Positions 34,567 to 42,490 of a DNA stretch of 43,623 nucleotides are shown here, piece after piece. Both the position numbers and the translations under genes were made by a program. The DNA is taken from NCBI GenBank assembly GCA_903861145.1, contig CAIOTH010000021.1, forward strand, positions 1 to 43,623, read 5' to 3'. The notes under the pieces are model-generated. The model did no database searches. It saw only the letters and a list, made by a program, of their open reading frames with translations, and was not told the origin of the DNA. Position 1 is the first letter of the stretch. The number at the start of each line of letters is the position of its first letter. This stretch comes from an uncultured Bacteroidota bacterium. GTDB taxonomy: Bacteria; Bacteroidota; Bacteroidia; Chitinophagales; LD1.

Positions 34567-35071
34567 GCTTTATACTTCTGGTAATTCCCTGCTTCTCTTC
34601 AATAGCCAGTATTCCCTCTGTAAGCTCAGAAAGAAGAGCATTGAGTTTTTTTGTTTTTTCGGTGCCCAAAATCTCTTCAAACTGCTTACTAATTACCTGG
34701 TTACATCCCTGAAAGTATTCCAAAAAATCGACGCCATTGTTTGACACAGATATAATCTTGGCCCTTGAGTCATTAGGGTCGGACTGCACATCAATAAACC
34801 CGTGCGATTCCAAATCAGTAACCATTTTACTCATAGCCTGTTTACTTACCCTGGCACGTTTGGCCAACTCATTATTATTCACCACATCAGTTCCTAAAAT
34901 GCTGATAAGGCGTAAATGCTCGGGCCTTATGTTTTTCCAGCCGTCCTCCTTCCATTTTTTCTGTGCCCATTCGTTAAAATAGCGGTATGTAATATATATG
35001 TGACGGCACATATTGGTCCTTTTGGCCAGCATATACTGCTCAAATTTCTCTTTCCTGCGCTTATCTAACAT
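34556..35071 (-). CDS. MarR-family transcriptional regulator of the efflux operon
   Basis: A winged-helix repressor of 171 residues from the ATG at 35071. The frame reads on to 35137 with a TTG, but a TATATTTG promoter element at 35107-35114 lies between, so the ATG is preferred. The winged helix contains NNELAKRARVSKQAMSKMVTDLESHGFIDVQSDPNDSRAKII, characteristic of MarR. It is divergent from emrA-emrB-tolC, and two dyads in the shared promoter region are probably its operators, so it should repress both itself and the pump and release on binding a small phenolic or drug-like ligand. Confidence 0.92.
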   Translation of the reverse strand: MLDKRRKEKFEQYMLAKRTNMCRHIYITYRYFNEWAQKKWKEDGWKNIRPEHLRLISILGTDVVNNNELAKRARVSKQAMSKMVTDLESHGFIDVQSDPNDSRAKIISVSNNGVDFLEYFQGCNQVISKQFEEILGTEKTKKLNALLSELTEGILAIEEKQGITRSIKLKS

Positions 35072-35106
35072 TTCGTTTAATTTTTTGTTTTTACCGTTTC
35101 GCAATG

Positions 35107-35138
35107 CAAATATAGCACTTAAATTTTTTTTCGTCAAC
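35107..35138 (-). promoter_or_regulatory. Promoter of the marR-type gene
   Basis: On the minus strand TATATTTG (35107-35114) matches TAnnTTTG; the bases about 20 upstream (GTTGA at 35134-35138) form a weak -33 box that overlaps the first operator. This implies autoregulation. Confidence 0.6.
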
Positions 35139-35147
35139 TTATTTGAC
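35133..35147. promoter_or_regulatory. Probable MarR operator 1
   Basis: GTCAA, five bases, TTGAC: a perfect 15-bp dyad. It covers the -33 box (TTTG at 35142-35145) of the emrA promoter and the -33 region of the regulator's own promoter. Confidence 0.68.
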
Positions 35148-35173
35148 TATTTCGTCAACTTGGTTTACGTTTG
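35142..35173 (+). promoter_or_regulatory. Promoter of the emrA-emrB-tolC operon
   Basis: TTTG at 35142-35145 and TACGTTTG at 35166-35173 with a 20-base spacer. Both boxes lie within the two operator dyads, so repressor binding would block polymerase. The start of transcription should be near 35180, 15 bases before the emrA ATG. Confidence 0.75.
35154..35168. promoter_or_regulatory. Probable MarR operator 2
   Basis: GTCAA, five bases, TTTAC: an imperfect copy of operator 1 exactly 21 bp away (two helical turns). The 11-base direct repeat ttcgtcaactt (35130-35140 and 35151-35161) spans the left half of both sites. It overlaps the emrA -7 box. Confidence 0.62.
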
Positions 35174-35194
35174 CATCATAAAACAACAAAAGTC

Positions 35195-36247
35195 ATGGCA
35201 GAAACTATTGAAGTAGAAAAGAAAAATGGAGCAAAAACGATTATTGTTAGGGTAATTATAGGCATTGTGTTAGCAGTGGTGCTTTACTTTGGCGGCAAAA
35301 AAGTATATTATGAATTGCACCATGAAAGTACCGACAATGCTCAAATTGAAGCTACGTTGGTTCCAATCCTTCCGCGTGTTTCGGGATATGTAAAGGCACT
35401 TTACCCGCAGGATTATTCTAGTGTTAAGAAAGATTCGTTGCTGGTTGAACTGGATGACGCCGACCTTCAGTTACAATTGGCCGAAATGAAAGCCGACCTT
35501 GCCCAAGCTCAAACCGATATTGGTAACGCAAATGCCTCCATTCGCAACGCCGGCGCATCTGTTACCGAAACTCAATCTAATTTAACCGTAGCCGAAACGC
35601 GGAAAGAAAAGGCGCATACCGATTATACCCGCGACCTGGCCCTTTATAAGGATGGCGCAATAACAAAAAAACAATTAGATGATTCAAAGGCGAATGTAGA
35701 TATAGCCGACAGACAATATGAGGCTACCAAAAATGACATTAATGTTGCCGAAACACGAACCGGTATAAGCCAGGCACAATTAAATAAAGCAGATGCTATA
35801 ATAAAATTTAAGCAAATCGCGATTGATCAACAATTGCTTAAAATAAGCTACACAAAAATTTACGCTACCAGCAACGGACAAATAGGTAGAAGAAATGTAG
35901 ACGTTGGCCAATATGTACAGGCCGGCACTCCGCTCTTTACAATTATTGATGACGAAGATTATTGGGTAGTAGCCAATTTTAAGGAAACTCAAATACACCA
36001 TATGAAACTGGGTGATGATGTAGAAATTAAGATTGACGCTTACCCGGATTTAGTATTGAAAGGAAAAATTATCTCTTTTTCTGACGCTACCGGTGCCAAG
36101 TTTTCGTTGTTACCTCCTGATAACGCAACCGGAAACTTTGTGAAAGTTACACAGCGCATACCGGTTAAAATTAAGATTGAAGATATAGCGAAGTATAAAG
36201 ATAAGCTACATGCAGGTATGAGTTTAGATGTATCGGTAGCTTATTAA
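35195..36247 (+). CDS. emrA: HlyD/EmrA-type periplasmic adaptor of an efflux pump
   Basis: The membrane-fusion subunit joining the inner-membrane pump to the outer-membrane channel. The ATG at 35195 is taken as start (350 residues) because the TTG at 35171 lies inside the -7 box. One membrane anchor at about 16-33, then the lipoyl-like half ESTDNAQIEATLVPILPRVSGYV, a long coiled-coil hairpin (about 90-200, Ala/Gln/Asp rich), the second lipoyl half, and a beta-barrel (YWVVANFKETQIHHMKLGDDVEI). First gene of the operon, 19 bases before emrB. The resemblance is to EmrA rather than AcrA, fitting the MFS partner. Confidence 0.94.
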   Translation: MAETIEVEKKNGAKTIIVRVIIGIVLAVVLYFGGKKVYYELHHESTDNAQIEATLVPILPRVSGYVKALYPQDYSSVKKDSLLVELDDADLQLQLAEMKADLAQAQTDIGNANASIRNAGASVTETQSNLTVAETRKEKAHTDYTRDLALYKDGAITKKQLDDSKANVDIADRQYEATKNDINVAETRTGISQAQLNKADAIIKFKQIAIDQQLLKISYTKIYATSNGQIGRRNVDVGQYVQAGTPLFTIIDDEDYWVVANFKETQIHHMKLGDDVEIKIDAYPDLVLKGKIISFSDATGAKFSLLPPDNATGNFVKVTQRIPVKIKIEDIAKYKDKLHAGMSLDVSVAY

Positions 36248-36266
36248 TCCTTTTAAAGGGAAACAC

Positions 36267-37826
36267 ATGAAGAGTTTTGTAAAAATAATAATAGTCTTTA
36301 CCACCATATCGGCGGCTATTATGGAGTTGATTGATACCTCCATAGTAAACGTTGCGCTGAATAATATGGCCGGTAACCTTGGTTGTACTATTGAGGATAT
36401 TAGTTGGGTGATAACCGCATATGCAATTGCCAACGTTATCATTATACCCATGACCAGTTTTTTGGCAGCTTATTTTGGAAGAAAGAATTATTACCTCTAT
36501 TCAATTATCATATTCACCATCGCCTCGTTTATGTGCGGTAACTCAACCACACTATGGGAAATAGTATTGTGGAGGTTTGTACAAGGAATTGGTGGAGGAG
36601 CGTTGCTTTCAACCAGCCAGGCTATTTTATTTGATACGTTTACCATTGAGCAGAGAGGAACGGCATCAGCCATATTTGGGATGGGAATAGTTGTAGGGCC
36701 AACCTTAGGCCCAACTGTTGGCGGATTGCTAATAGATAATTACAGCTGGCCCCTTATTTTCAACATTAATATTCCTTTCGGCATTCTGGCCGCTACGCTT
36801 ACTTATTTCTTTATTGAAGATTCTGTCCATCATACTGAAAAACCCAAGATTGATTGGGGAGGCATACTATTACTGGCCGTAGGTGTAGGTTCGCTGCAAT
36901 ACGTTTTAGAGAGAGGACAAACCAACGACTGGTTTGAGAATGAAGGCATCCGGATATTCGCTATAGCAGCCGCCATTGGTGTTATTGGTTTCATTATTTG
37001 GGAGCTGCGGCAAAAGCAACCGGTGGTTAATCTAAGGCTATTAAAAGATACTAACCTCACATTTACAACCATGCTTACGTTTATTTCGGGCGTGTCGTTG
37101 TATACTTCGGTATTCATTTATCCGCTTTTATTGCAGCGGGTGTTAGGGTACACTCCTACCATGGTAGGTATGTCGTTAATACCAGGTGCCGTAGGTTCGT
37201 TGCTGGTTATGCCCATAGTTGGCCGGCGACTTCAAAATGGCGACTCGCCCAAAATCTATATCTTTTTTGGCTTCTCAATTCTCATTCTGTATGGCGTACT
37301 GCTTTATAGGGCCAGCGATATTAATAGTACGCTGAGCGATTATACACTGCCCTTAATTGTGCGAAGTGTAGGTATATCGATGGCGATGGTAACCTTAACC
37401 AACCAAGCGGTAGCGGGACTTAAACCCAAAGATATTCCGCAGGGCATTGCGCTGAATAATATGATGAGACAATTGGGTGGGGCATTTGGTATTGCGTTTA
37501 TGAATATTTATGTCGATCAACGTTACGCGATACATAGAAATGAATTGATTTCGAATATTACAGCCGGCTCAGCAAATTTTATGGCGCGGAATAGCGCACT
37601 TGTAAATGGAGTTGGTTCAAAACTGGCAGTGGGCGCCAATGCGCAACAAACGGCATATAAGTTACTTGATTACAGTGTTGACAAGCAGGCGTATTTACTA
37701 ACGTACCTTGACGGATTCTTGTTTTCGGTGCTGTTCATTTTGGCAGTGTTTCCGCTAATTCCATTTTTGAAGAATAAGAAGTTAGATGCAGCTACGCAAA
37801 AGGCAGTGGCTGAATCATCGCATTAA
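36267..37826 (+). CDS. emrB: EmrB/QacA (DHA2) family MFS drug exporter
   Basis: Proton-driven inner-membrane exporter of 519 residues with about 14 transmembrane helices, as in the DHA2 family. Family motifs: ELIDTSIVNVALNNMAGN in helix 1, WVITAYAIANVIIIPMTSFLAAYFGRKNYY (motif A region), RFVQGIGGGALLSTSQAIL (motif B, Arg and Gly-rich) and GMGIVVGPTLGPTVGGLL (antiporter motif C). Middle gene of the operon; adaptor and outer channel flank it, so it probably exports toxic compounds straight out of the cell. Substrate range unknown. Confidence 0.95.
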   Translation: MKSFVKIIIVFTTISAAIMELIDTSIVNVALNNMAGNLGCTIEDISWVITAYAIANVIIIPMTSFLAAYFGRKNYYLYSIIIFTIASFMCGNSTTLWEIVLWRFVQGIGGGALLSTSQAILFDTFTIEQRGTASAIFGMGIVVGPTLGPTVGGLLIDNYSWPLIFNINIPFGILAATLTYFFIEDSVHHTEKPKIDWGGILLLAVGVGSLQYVLERGQTNDWFENEGIRIFAIAAAIGVIGFIIWELRQKQPVVNLRLLKDTNLTFTTMLTFISGVSLYTSVFIYPLLLQRVLGYTPTMVGMSLIPGAVGSLLVMPIVGRRLQNGDSPKIYIFFGFSILILYGVLLYRASDINSTLSDYTLPLIVRSVGISMAMVTLTNQAVAGLKPKDIPQGIALNNMMRQLGGAFGIAFMNIYVDQRYAIHRNELISNITAGSANFMARNSALVNGVGSKLAVGANAQQTAYKLLDYSVDKQAYLLTYLDGFLFSVLFILAVFPLIPFLKNKKLDAATQKAVAESSH

Positions 37827-37865
37827 AATAAACTGAATAAGAAAATAGAAATAAACCTTTTAAAG

Positions 37866-39161
37866 ATGAAGACCAGAAAATTTTTGTTGGCACTTGTTGT
37901 AGCCTTTTTAGCAACCGGAATGGTAAGCGCACAAGCAAGCACATATGATATACCTGAGCAACTGAGCAACCTTATTAAAAAGGCATTTGATAATTACCCT
38001 AAACTAAAAGAAGGCGATGCGCTTATTAGAATGAGCCAAAGCCAGCGCGACCTTGCTAAAGCCGGCTATATGCCTACACTGGATGGAGAAGCAAGCTACC
38101 GGTATGGAAAACCGACGCCGGAGTTGAGCATTCCGGGCATGGGTTCATTTGCTTTTTTTCCGGCCAATAATTATGATTTTCATTTAGGAGCTACTTTACC
38201 TATTTGGGATTTTGGCCGTACCCAGGCTAACGTTCAAAAAACGTTGGTACAAATTCAAACTTCAAAAGATAACCTGGAGAATAATAAGCAGACGCTTGCC
38301 TACCAGGTAGCCGAATTATACTGCGCCATTATTTTTTATAATAAGAGTGTTGCGGTTCAAAAAGAGCAGGTGCAGCTTTTAGAGGAGAATGAAAAGATAA
38401 TTAACGACCGGGTTAAAGATGGCGACGCTTTGAAATTTGATTTGCTATCGACACAAGTAAGAAAAAACGGCGCGCAAAATCAATTGATCGATTTACAGAA
38501 TAACCTCAAAAAGGATTACCAGTTTTTAGATATGCTTACCGCGCAACAAGGCGAAGGCTATATTACCCGAAGCGATATTACTTTCAATACTGCCGGGCAT
38601 GATGAAGTTTCGACTGACCATAATTACGACCTGGTAATTATGAATGACCAGCTTAAATCATCGCAACTTGACATTAAAGTGGCAAGAAATAACTGGATGC
38701 CGAGTTTGGTTGCCCAGGGAAAATTAGGTTATGCTGACGGGTATATTCCTGATGTAAACAAGCTATTGCTTTTTGGTTCTGTAGGCGTTGGGTTAAGTAT
38801 CCCAATTTATGGCGCCGACCGGCCGAACTATAGAATTAAGATTGCCAAAATAAATATTGAAGCAGCCAGGTATAATATTGAAGCTTCTAAAATGAATTTG
38901 GATAAAGACGTTGCGCAGGCCAAAAGCGATTTAGTAGCTACCGCTACTAAATTGAAAAATTACGACATACAAGTAGAGCAGGCTAAAGAAGCCTTAAATC
39001 TGGCCAACATACGGTATAAGGCCGGTGTTATTACCAACCTCGAAATGCTATCGGCACAAACAGATTTACAAAATGCTGAATTGGGGAAAATACAATTAGA
39101 GTTCCAGGTGCTGCTTTCAACATTAACAATCAATAAATTGGGTGGAACAAAATTCTGGTAA
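37866..39161 (+). CDS. tolC: TolC-family outer membrane efflux protein
   Basis: Outer-membrane channel for the EmrAB-type pump. Signal peptide about 1-22 (ATGMVSAQAS). The 431-residue sequence has two repeats of long helices with LAKAGYMPTLDGEASYRYG and ARNNWMPSLVAQGKLGYADG as the beta-strand entries, and the helical runs LEENEKIINDRVKDGDALKFDLLSTQVR and LANIRYKAGVITNLEMLSAQTDLQNAEL, typical of TolC. Third operon gene, 39 bases after emrB, ended by the hairpin near 39202. Confidence 0.94.
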   Translation: MKTRKFLLALVVAFLATGMVSAQASTYDIPEQLSNLIKKAFDNYPKLKEGDALIRMSQSQRDLAKAGYMPTLDGEASYRYGKPTPELSIPGMGSFAFFPANNYDFHLGATLPIWDFGRTQANVQKTLVQIQTSKDNLENNKQTLAYQVAELYCAIIFYNKSVAVQKEQVQLLEENEKIINDRVKDGDALKFDLLSTQVRKNGAQNQLIDLQNNLKKDYQFLDMLTAQQGEGYITRSDITFNTAGHDEVSTDHNYDLVIMNDQLKSSQLDIKVARNNWMPSLVAQGKLGYADGYIPDVNKLLLFGSVGVGLSIPIYGADRPNYRIKIAKINIEAARYNIEASKMNLDKDVAQAKSDLVATATKLKNYDIQVEQAKEALNLANIRYKAGVITNLEMLSAQTDLQNAELGKIQLEFQVLLSTLTINKLGGTKFW

Positions 39162-39201
39162 GATTTTATCGCCCGGGTTAAGTTCTTTTGGGTTGAGTTA
39201 C

Positions 39202-39235
39202 AGCGGAGTCATTATTAATGGCCCCGCTTTGTTTT
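39202..39235 (+). terminator. Probable terminator of the efflux operon
   Basis: agcggagtcatta (39202-39214) faces taatggccccgct (39216-39228): 13 positions with one mismatch and one G-T wobble, followed by ttgtttt. Confidence 0.6.
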
Positions 39236-39316
39236 AAGGGGTTTAACTTTATGGCGTAATATTTGTTATATTGGGTAACAGAAGTAAAGCACTTTCCAAA
39301 ATACAAATTCCCTCCT

Positions 39317-39625
39317 ATGAAAAGCTACGACACGTTATCTGAGGCCATTACTGATTTAAAGGCGAGAGGATTTGATATGGATTTCAACCTGCGCGAAACT
39401 CAAATAGAGTGCACAATTACCGGTAGAAAACTTTCGCCCAACGAGTTTGAAATAACAGAGGTATATCGATTTGAAGGTGACACTGATCCCGGTGACGAAA
39501 TGGTGCTCTACGCAATTGAGTCAAGGGATGGGTTAAAGGGCACATTAATGAATGCCTATGGTGCATATTCAAATACCATGTCAAACGAATTGATTGGAAA
39601 GTTGACGGTCCATCATTCTTCATAG
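39317..39625 (+). CDS. Small conserved Bacteroidota protein
   Basis: A 102-residue cytoplasmic protein from the ATG at 39317 (the frame opens at 39263 with TTG). It begins MKSYDTLSEAITDLKARGFDMDFNL and ends with GLKGTLMNAYGAYSNTMSNEL. I recall this type of protein being labelled phosphoribosylpyrophosphate synthetase in databases, but it is a third of that enzyme's length and lacks the PRPP-binding motif, so that name should not be trusted. True function unknown. It follows the efflux operon terminator and precedes the CPBP gene by 44 bases. Confidence 0.75.
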   Translation: MKSYDTLSEAITDLKARGFDMDFNLRETQIECTITGRKLSPNEFEITEVYRFEGDTDPGDEMVLYAIESRDGLKGTLMNAYGAYSNTMSNELIGKLTVHHSS

Positions 39626-39647
39626 GTCCATATTTTGCAAATAATAT

Positions 39648-39655
39648 TATGTTTG
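39648..39655 (+). promoter_or_regulatory. Possible -7 element of the CPBP-cdsA operon
   Basis: TATGTTTG matches TAnnTTTG and ends 14 bases before the ATG at 39670. No -33 box at a usual spacing. Confidence 0.35.
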
Positions 39656-39669
39656 GTGTCAATTAAGCA

Positions 39670-40611
39670 ATGATACCAGGATTTAGAAATTTACCACTTA
39701 GCGCCAGACTTTTATTGATGGGTGCTATGTTCTTATTCAACTATCTTCTTTTCCCAACAGTAGCCGCTTTATTTGTTCTCCCTTTTTACGGAATGGATAA
39801 ACTAACCGGCGTGTTAAATGGCAAGTTTGTAACCGAAACCGACAAGTATATCTTTTTATTTGTTCAGGGTGCCGCCTCGTTGGGGGCTTTTGGTTTTACC
39901 TCGCTTTTAATGAGCCAACTGGAAACCAGATTTGTTGTAAAAAGACTTGCATTAGGGATAAGGCCCGGACTTAAACTAATTTTGATTGCCGTTTTTAGCA
40001 TTATCGCTGCCCAGGCCTTTATTCAATTTTTGGTAGAAATAAATCAAAAGATTCCATTGCCTACGGCACTGAATTTTTTGGCTGAGCAAGGAAAGCATGA
40101 GGAGGAAATTATGCAGGCACTTATGAAAGGAAGTTCGTTCAAATTGTTCCTTTGTAATTCGGTGGTTCTCGCAATGGTTCCTGCAATTGGGGAAGAGCTT
40201 TTCTTCCGTGGGCTTATTTTAGGCGAGTTGCTTAAAGCCAGGATAAGCCCAATAGTTGCCATTCTGGTAACAGGCTTTCTGTTTTCAATTGCACATGCTG
40301 AGTACGACAACGTTTTGGCTATCTGGGTTTTGGGTTCGTTTTTGGGTTACCTATATTATGTTTCGGGTAGCTTATGGTTATCGGTTATTGCACACTTCAC
40401 CAATAATTTTTTATTGATACTTTTAAAGTATCTTTATAATATCGGTTTTATAAAGGCCGATATTGCTGAAGCTGATATGCCCTTGTATGCAACTCTCGTT
40501 TCAATCGTCCTGTTTTTACTTTGCCTTTTTGCGCTCAATAAGTGGCGCAGGCCAGTTGATTTTGAATTAGGTGATCCGGAATTAATTAACGAAGAAAACT
40601 ATTCAGAATGA
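39670..40611 (+). CDS. CPBP-family intramembrane glutamic protease
   Basis: A 313-residue integral membrane protease-like protein of the CPBP (CAAX protease and bacteriocin-processing) family, with about eight helices. The three motifs are intact: E175-E176 with R180 (GEELFFRG), F205 with H209 (FLFSIAH), and H242 with N246 (HFTNN). The family cleaves prenylated or other membrane peptides; bacterial substrates are mostly unknown. Its stop overlaps the cdsA start (ATGA, 4 bases), so it is cotranscribed and translationally coupled with phospholipid synthesis. Confidence 0.92.
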   Translation: MIPGFRNLPLSARLLLMGAMFLFNYLLFPTVAALFVLPFYGMDKLTGVLNGKFVTETDKYIFLFVQGAASLGAFGFTSLLMSQLETRFVVKRLALGIRPGLKLILIAVFSIIAAQAFIQFLVEINQKIPLPTALNFLAEQGKHEEEIMQALMKGSSFKLFLCNSVVLAMVPAIGEELFFRGLILGELLKARISPIVAILVTGFLFSIAHAEYDNVLAIWVLGSFLGYLYYVSGSLWLSVIAHFTNNFLLILLKYLYNIGFIKADIAEADMPLYATLVSIVLFLLCLFALNKWRRPVDFELGDPELINEENYSE

Positions 40612-41540
40612 AAACACTTTTAACACGCACGGCCTCGGGGATTGTTTTTGTAGTACTTATGGTTGGTGCCATTTTATGGTGTCCATATTCATTTGCGGCG
40701 CTATTCAGCATTATACTTGTTGGTACGCTGAACGAGTATTTTAATATAACCGCGGGCAAACGGGAAACGGGTAGTGCCAAAGTTTCGGCCAAATGGCTGG
40801 TAATTGTGTTGAGCCTTATAGTTTATCTGCGTTCATGGCTTTTATCCTCACCACCTGCTGCAGGCCTGCCAGATATGGACCATTTGGCAATTGCCTTTTT
40901 CCAGGTTTTAATGCGCCTGCGCGATACTAACCTCCCGATGAACGCGCTGGTGCCGGGGCTTGTTTTTGTAGTTTTTGCATACGAACTCTTTACTAAATCT
41001 GAAAATCCTTTTGCCAATATTGGATGGAATGTAACTGCGATATTTTGGATACTTGTGCCGCTTATATTGACTAACCAATTGTATTTTCAACACGGGGGTG
41101 CTTTTTTGATAGCCATGTTTGCCCTGATATGGATTTACGATTCTGCCAGTTATGCCTGCGGTTCGTTGCTTGGAAAGCATCCCATGTTTGCCAGAATTTC
41201 GCCCAAAAAGACGGTAGAAGGCCTTATAGGAGGTGTTATTTTTACCTGCCTTTTTGCTTACTTTTTTAACAGATGCCCTGAGCTTGGCATATATTCAAAC
41301 CTGGAGTGGATTGCCATTGCTTTGGTAGTTATTGTATCGGCCACTTTTGGTGATTTAGTGGAGAGTTTATTGAAAAGAAGCCTCGATATTAAGGATTCGG
41401 GTAGTATTATGCCCGGCCACGGGGGTTTTTTAGACCGTTTTGATGCCTATCTTTTTGCTGTTCCCTTCGTGTTTGCCACGCTTTGGATGATTGGCCAGGC
41501 ACGCAACATGATGCTTATTTTTGACTACTTAAACAAGTAA
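40608..41540 (+). CDS. cdsA: Phosphatidate cytidylyltransferase (CDP-diglyceride synthase)
   Basis: Makes CDP-diacylglycerol from phosphatidate and CTP in the inner membrane. The 310-residue protein has about eight helices and the family signature near the C-terminus: ESLLKRSLDIKDSGSIMPGHGGFLDRFDAYLF (SxxKR, KDSG, PGHGG, DRxD elements). ISPKKTVEGLIGGV is the other conserved stretch. A variable stretch near residue 60-100 is longer than in E. coli. Overlaps the CPBP gene by 4 bases. psd, another phospholipid gene, follows 97 bases later. Confidence 0.95.
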   Translation: MKTLLTRTASGIVFVVLMVGAILWCPYSFAALFSIILVGTLNEYFNITAGKRETGSAKVSAKWLVIVLSLIVYLRSWLLSSPPAAGLPDMDHLAIAFFQVLMRLRDTNLPMNALVPGLVFVVFAYELFTKSENPFANIGWNVTAIFWILVPLILTNQLYFQHGGAFLIAMFALIWIYDSASYACGSLLGKHPMFARISPKKTVEGLIGGVIFTCLFAYFFNRCPELGIYSNLEWIAIALVVIVSATFGDLVESLLKRSLDIKDSGSIMPGHGGFLDRFDAYLFAVPFVFATLWMIGQARNMMLIFDYLNK

Positions 41541-41637
41541 GTGTTGGTGACTAGATCACCTAAGAGTGCCCTGTATTAGCACTTTTGAGTAAATTTCGCT
41601 TAACTTAGCCCCCCTAAGTTAAAACCACCATTAACTA

Positions 41638-42321
41638 ATGAAGAGAAAAATTAAGATTCATAAAGAAGGCCACAAAATACTTTTGGTGTCCGGAATCGTT
41701 CTCCTTCTCATCAACTTAAGCCTTGCTTACTTCTTCCGTAGCCTGATGGTATATTACATAGCCGGGGGCGTTTCAATTTTTATTATCCTGGCCTTTGCCT
41801 CATTTTTTCGTATCCCTTATCGCAAGTTTAATACCAGTGATAATCAAATTATTGCACCAGCCGATGGAAGGGTGGTGGTAATTGAAGAGGTTCAGGAACA
41901 AGAGTATTTTGGCGATAAGCGAATTCAGGTTTCCATTTTTATGTCACCTGCTAACGTGCACGTTAACCGCAACCCTATTAGCGGAGTAGTAAAGTATCAA
42001 AAATACCACCCTGGCACTTACCTGGTAGCCTGGCACCCTAAGTCATCCGAAAAGAATGAACGTAACACGGTGGTTATTGAGCACGAGGATACCGGCATGG
42101 AAATCCTGATACGCCAGATAGCCGGTAAGTTAGCGCGCAAAATACGTTGGTATTTAAATGAAGGCGATGAGGTTACGCAGAACGCAGAAATGGGATTTAT
42201 CAAATTCGGTTCGCGGGTTGACTTATTCTTACCTGTAGGTACTAAAATTGAAGTAGGCCTTAAACAAAAAGTAAAAGGAGGCATGACGGTTATTGGCACT
42301 CTGCCTGATGGAGATGAGTAA
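41638..42321 (+). CDS. psd: Phosphatidylserine decarboxylase proenzyme
   Basis: Converts phosphatidylserine to phosphatidylethanolamine through a pyruvoyl group. The 227-residue form belongs to the short class: helices at about 11-33 and 37-57, PADGRVV at 74-80, ANVHVNRNP with His108, and the self-cleavage site G191-S192 (FGSRVD), which yields the pyruvoyl alpha chain. E. coli uses LGST instead. pssA is not in the window. Preceded 97 bases upstream by cdsA and ended by the hairpin at 42345. Confidence 0.96.
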   Translation: MKRKIKIHKEGHKILLVSGIVLLLINLSLAYFFRSLMVYYIAGGVSIFIILAFASFFRIPYRKFNTSDNQIIAPADGRVVVIEEVQEQEYFGDKRIQVSIFMSPANVHVNRNPISGVVKYQKYHPGTYLVAWHPKSSEKNERNTVVIEHEDTGMEILIRQIAGKLARKIRWYLNEGDEVTQNAEMGFIKFGSRVDLFLPVGTKIEVGLKQKVKGGMTVIGTLPDGDE

Positions 42322-42344
42322 CAAAATCAATACTATCATATTTT

Positions 42345-42371
42345 AAAACCCGGCAAAAGCCGGGTTTTTTA
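42345..42371 (+). terminator. Intrinsic terminator of psd
   Basis: aaaacccggc (42345-42354) pairs with gccgggtttt (42359-42368), loop aaaa, then more T. Confidence 0.92.
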
Positions 42372-42490
42372 TTTTCAGAATAACCATTATTCAGTTGCTT
42401 TCCTGCTCTCCAAAATTTGCTTACTTTTCATATTCAAACAGAGGGACATTGGCATTTTTAATTGCTTCAGTTCCTGCGAAATAAAATGCT

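Noticed and set aside
41546-41560. GGTGA-N5-TCACC dyad after cdsA
   Set aside because: A five-base stem without a T-run is too weak for a terminator and has no promoter beside it.
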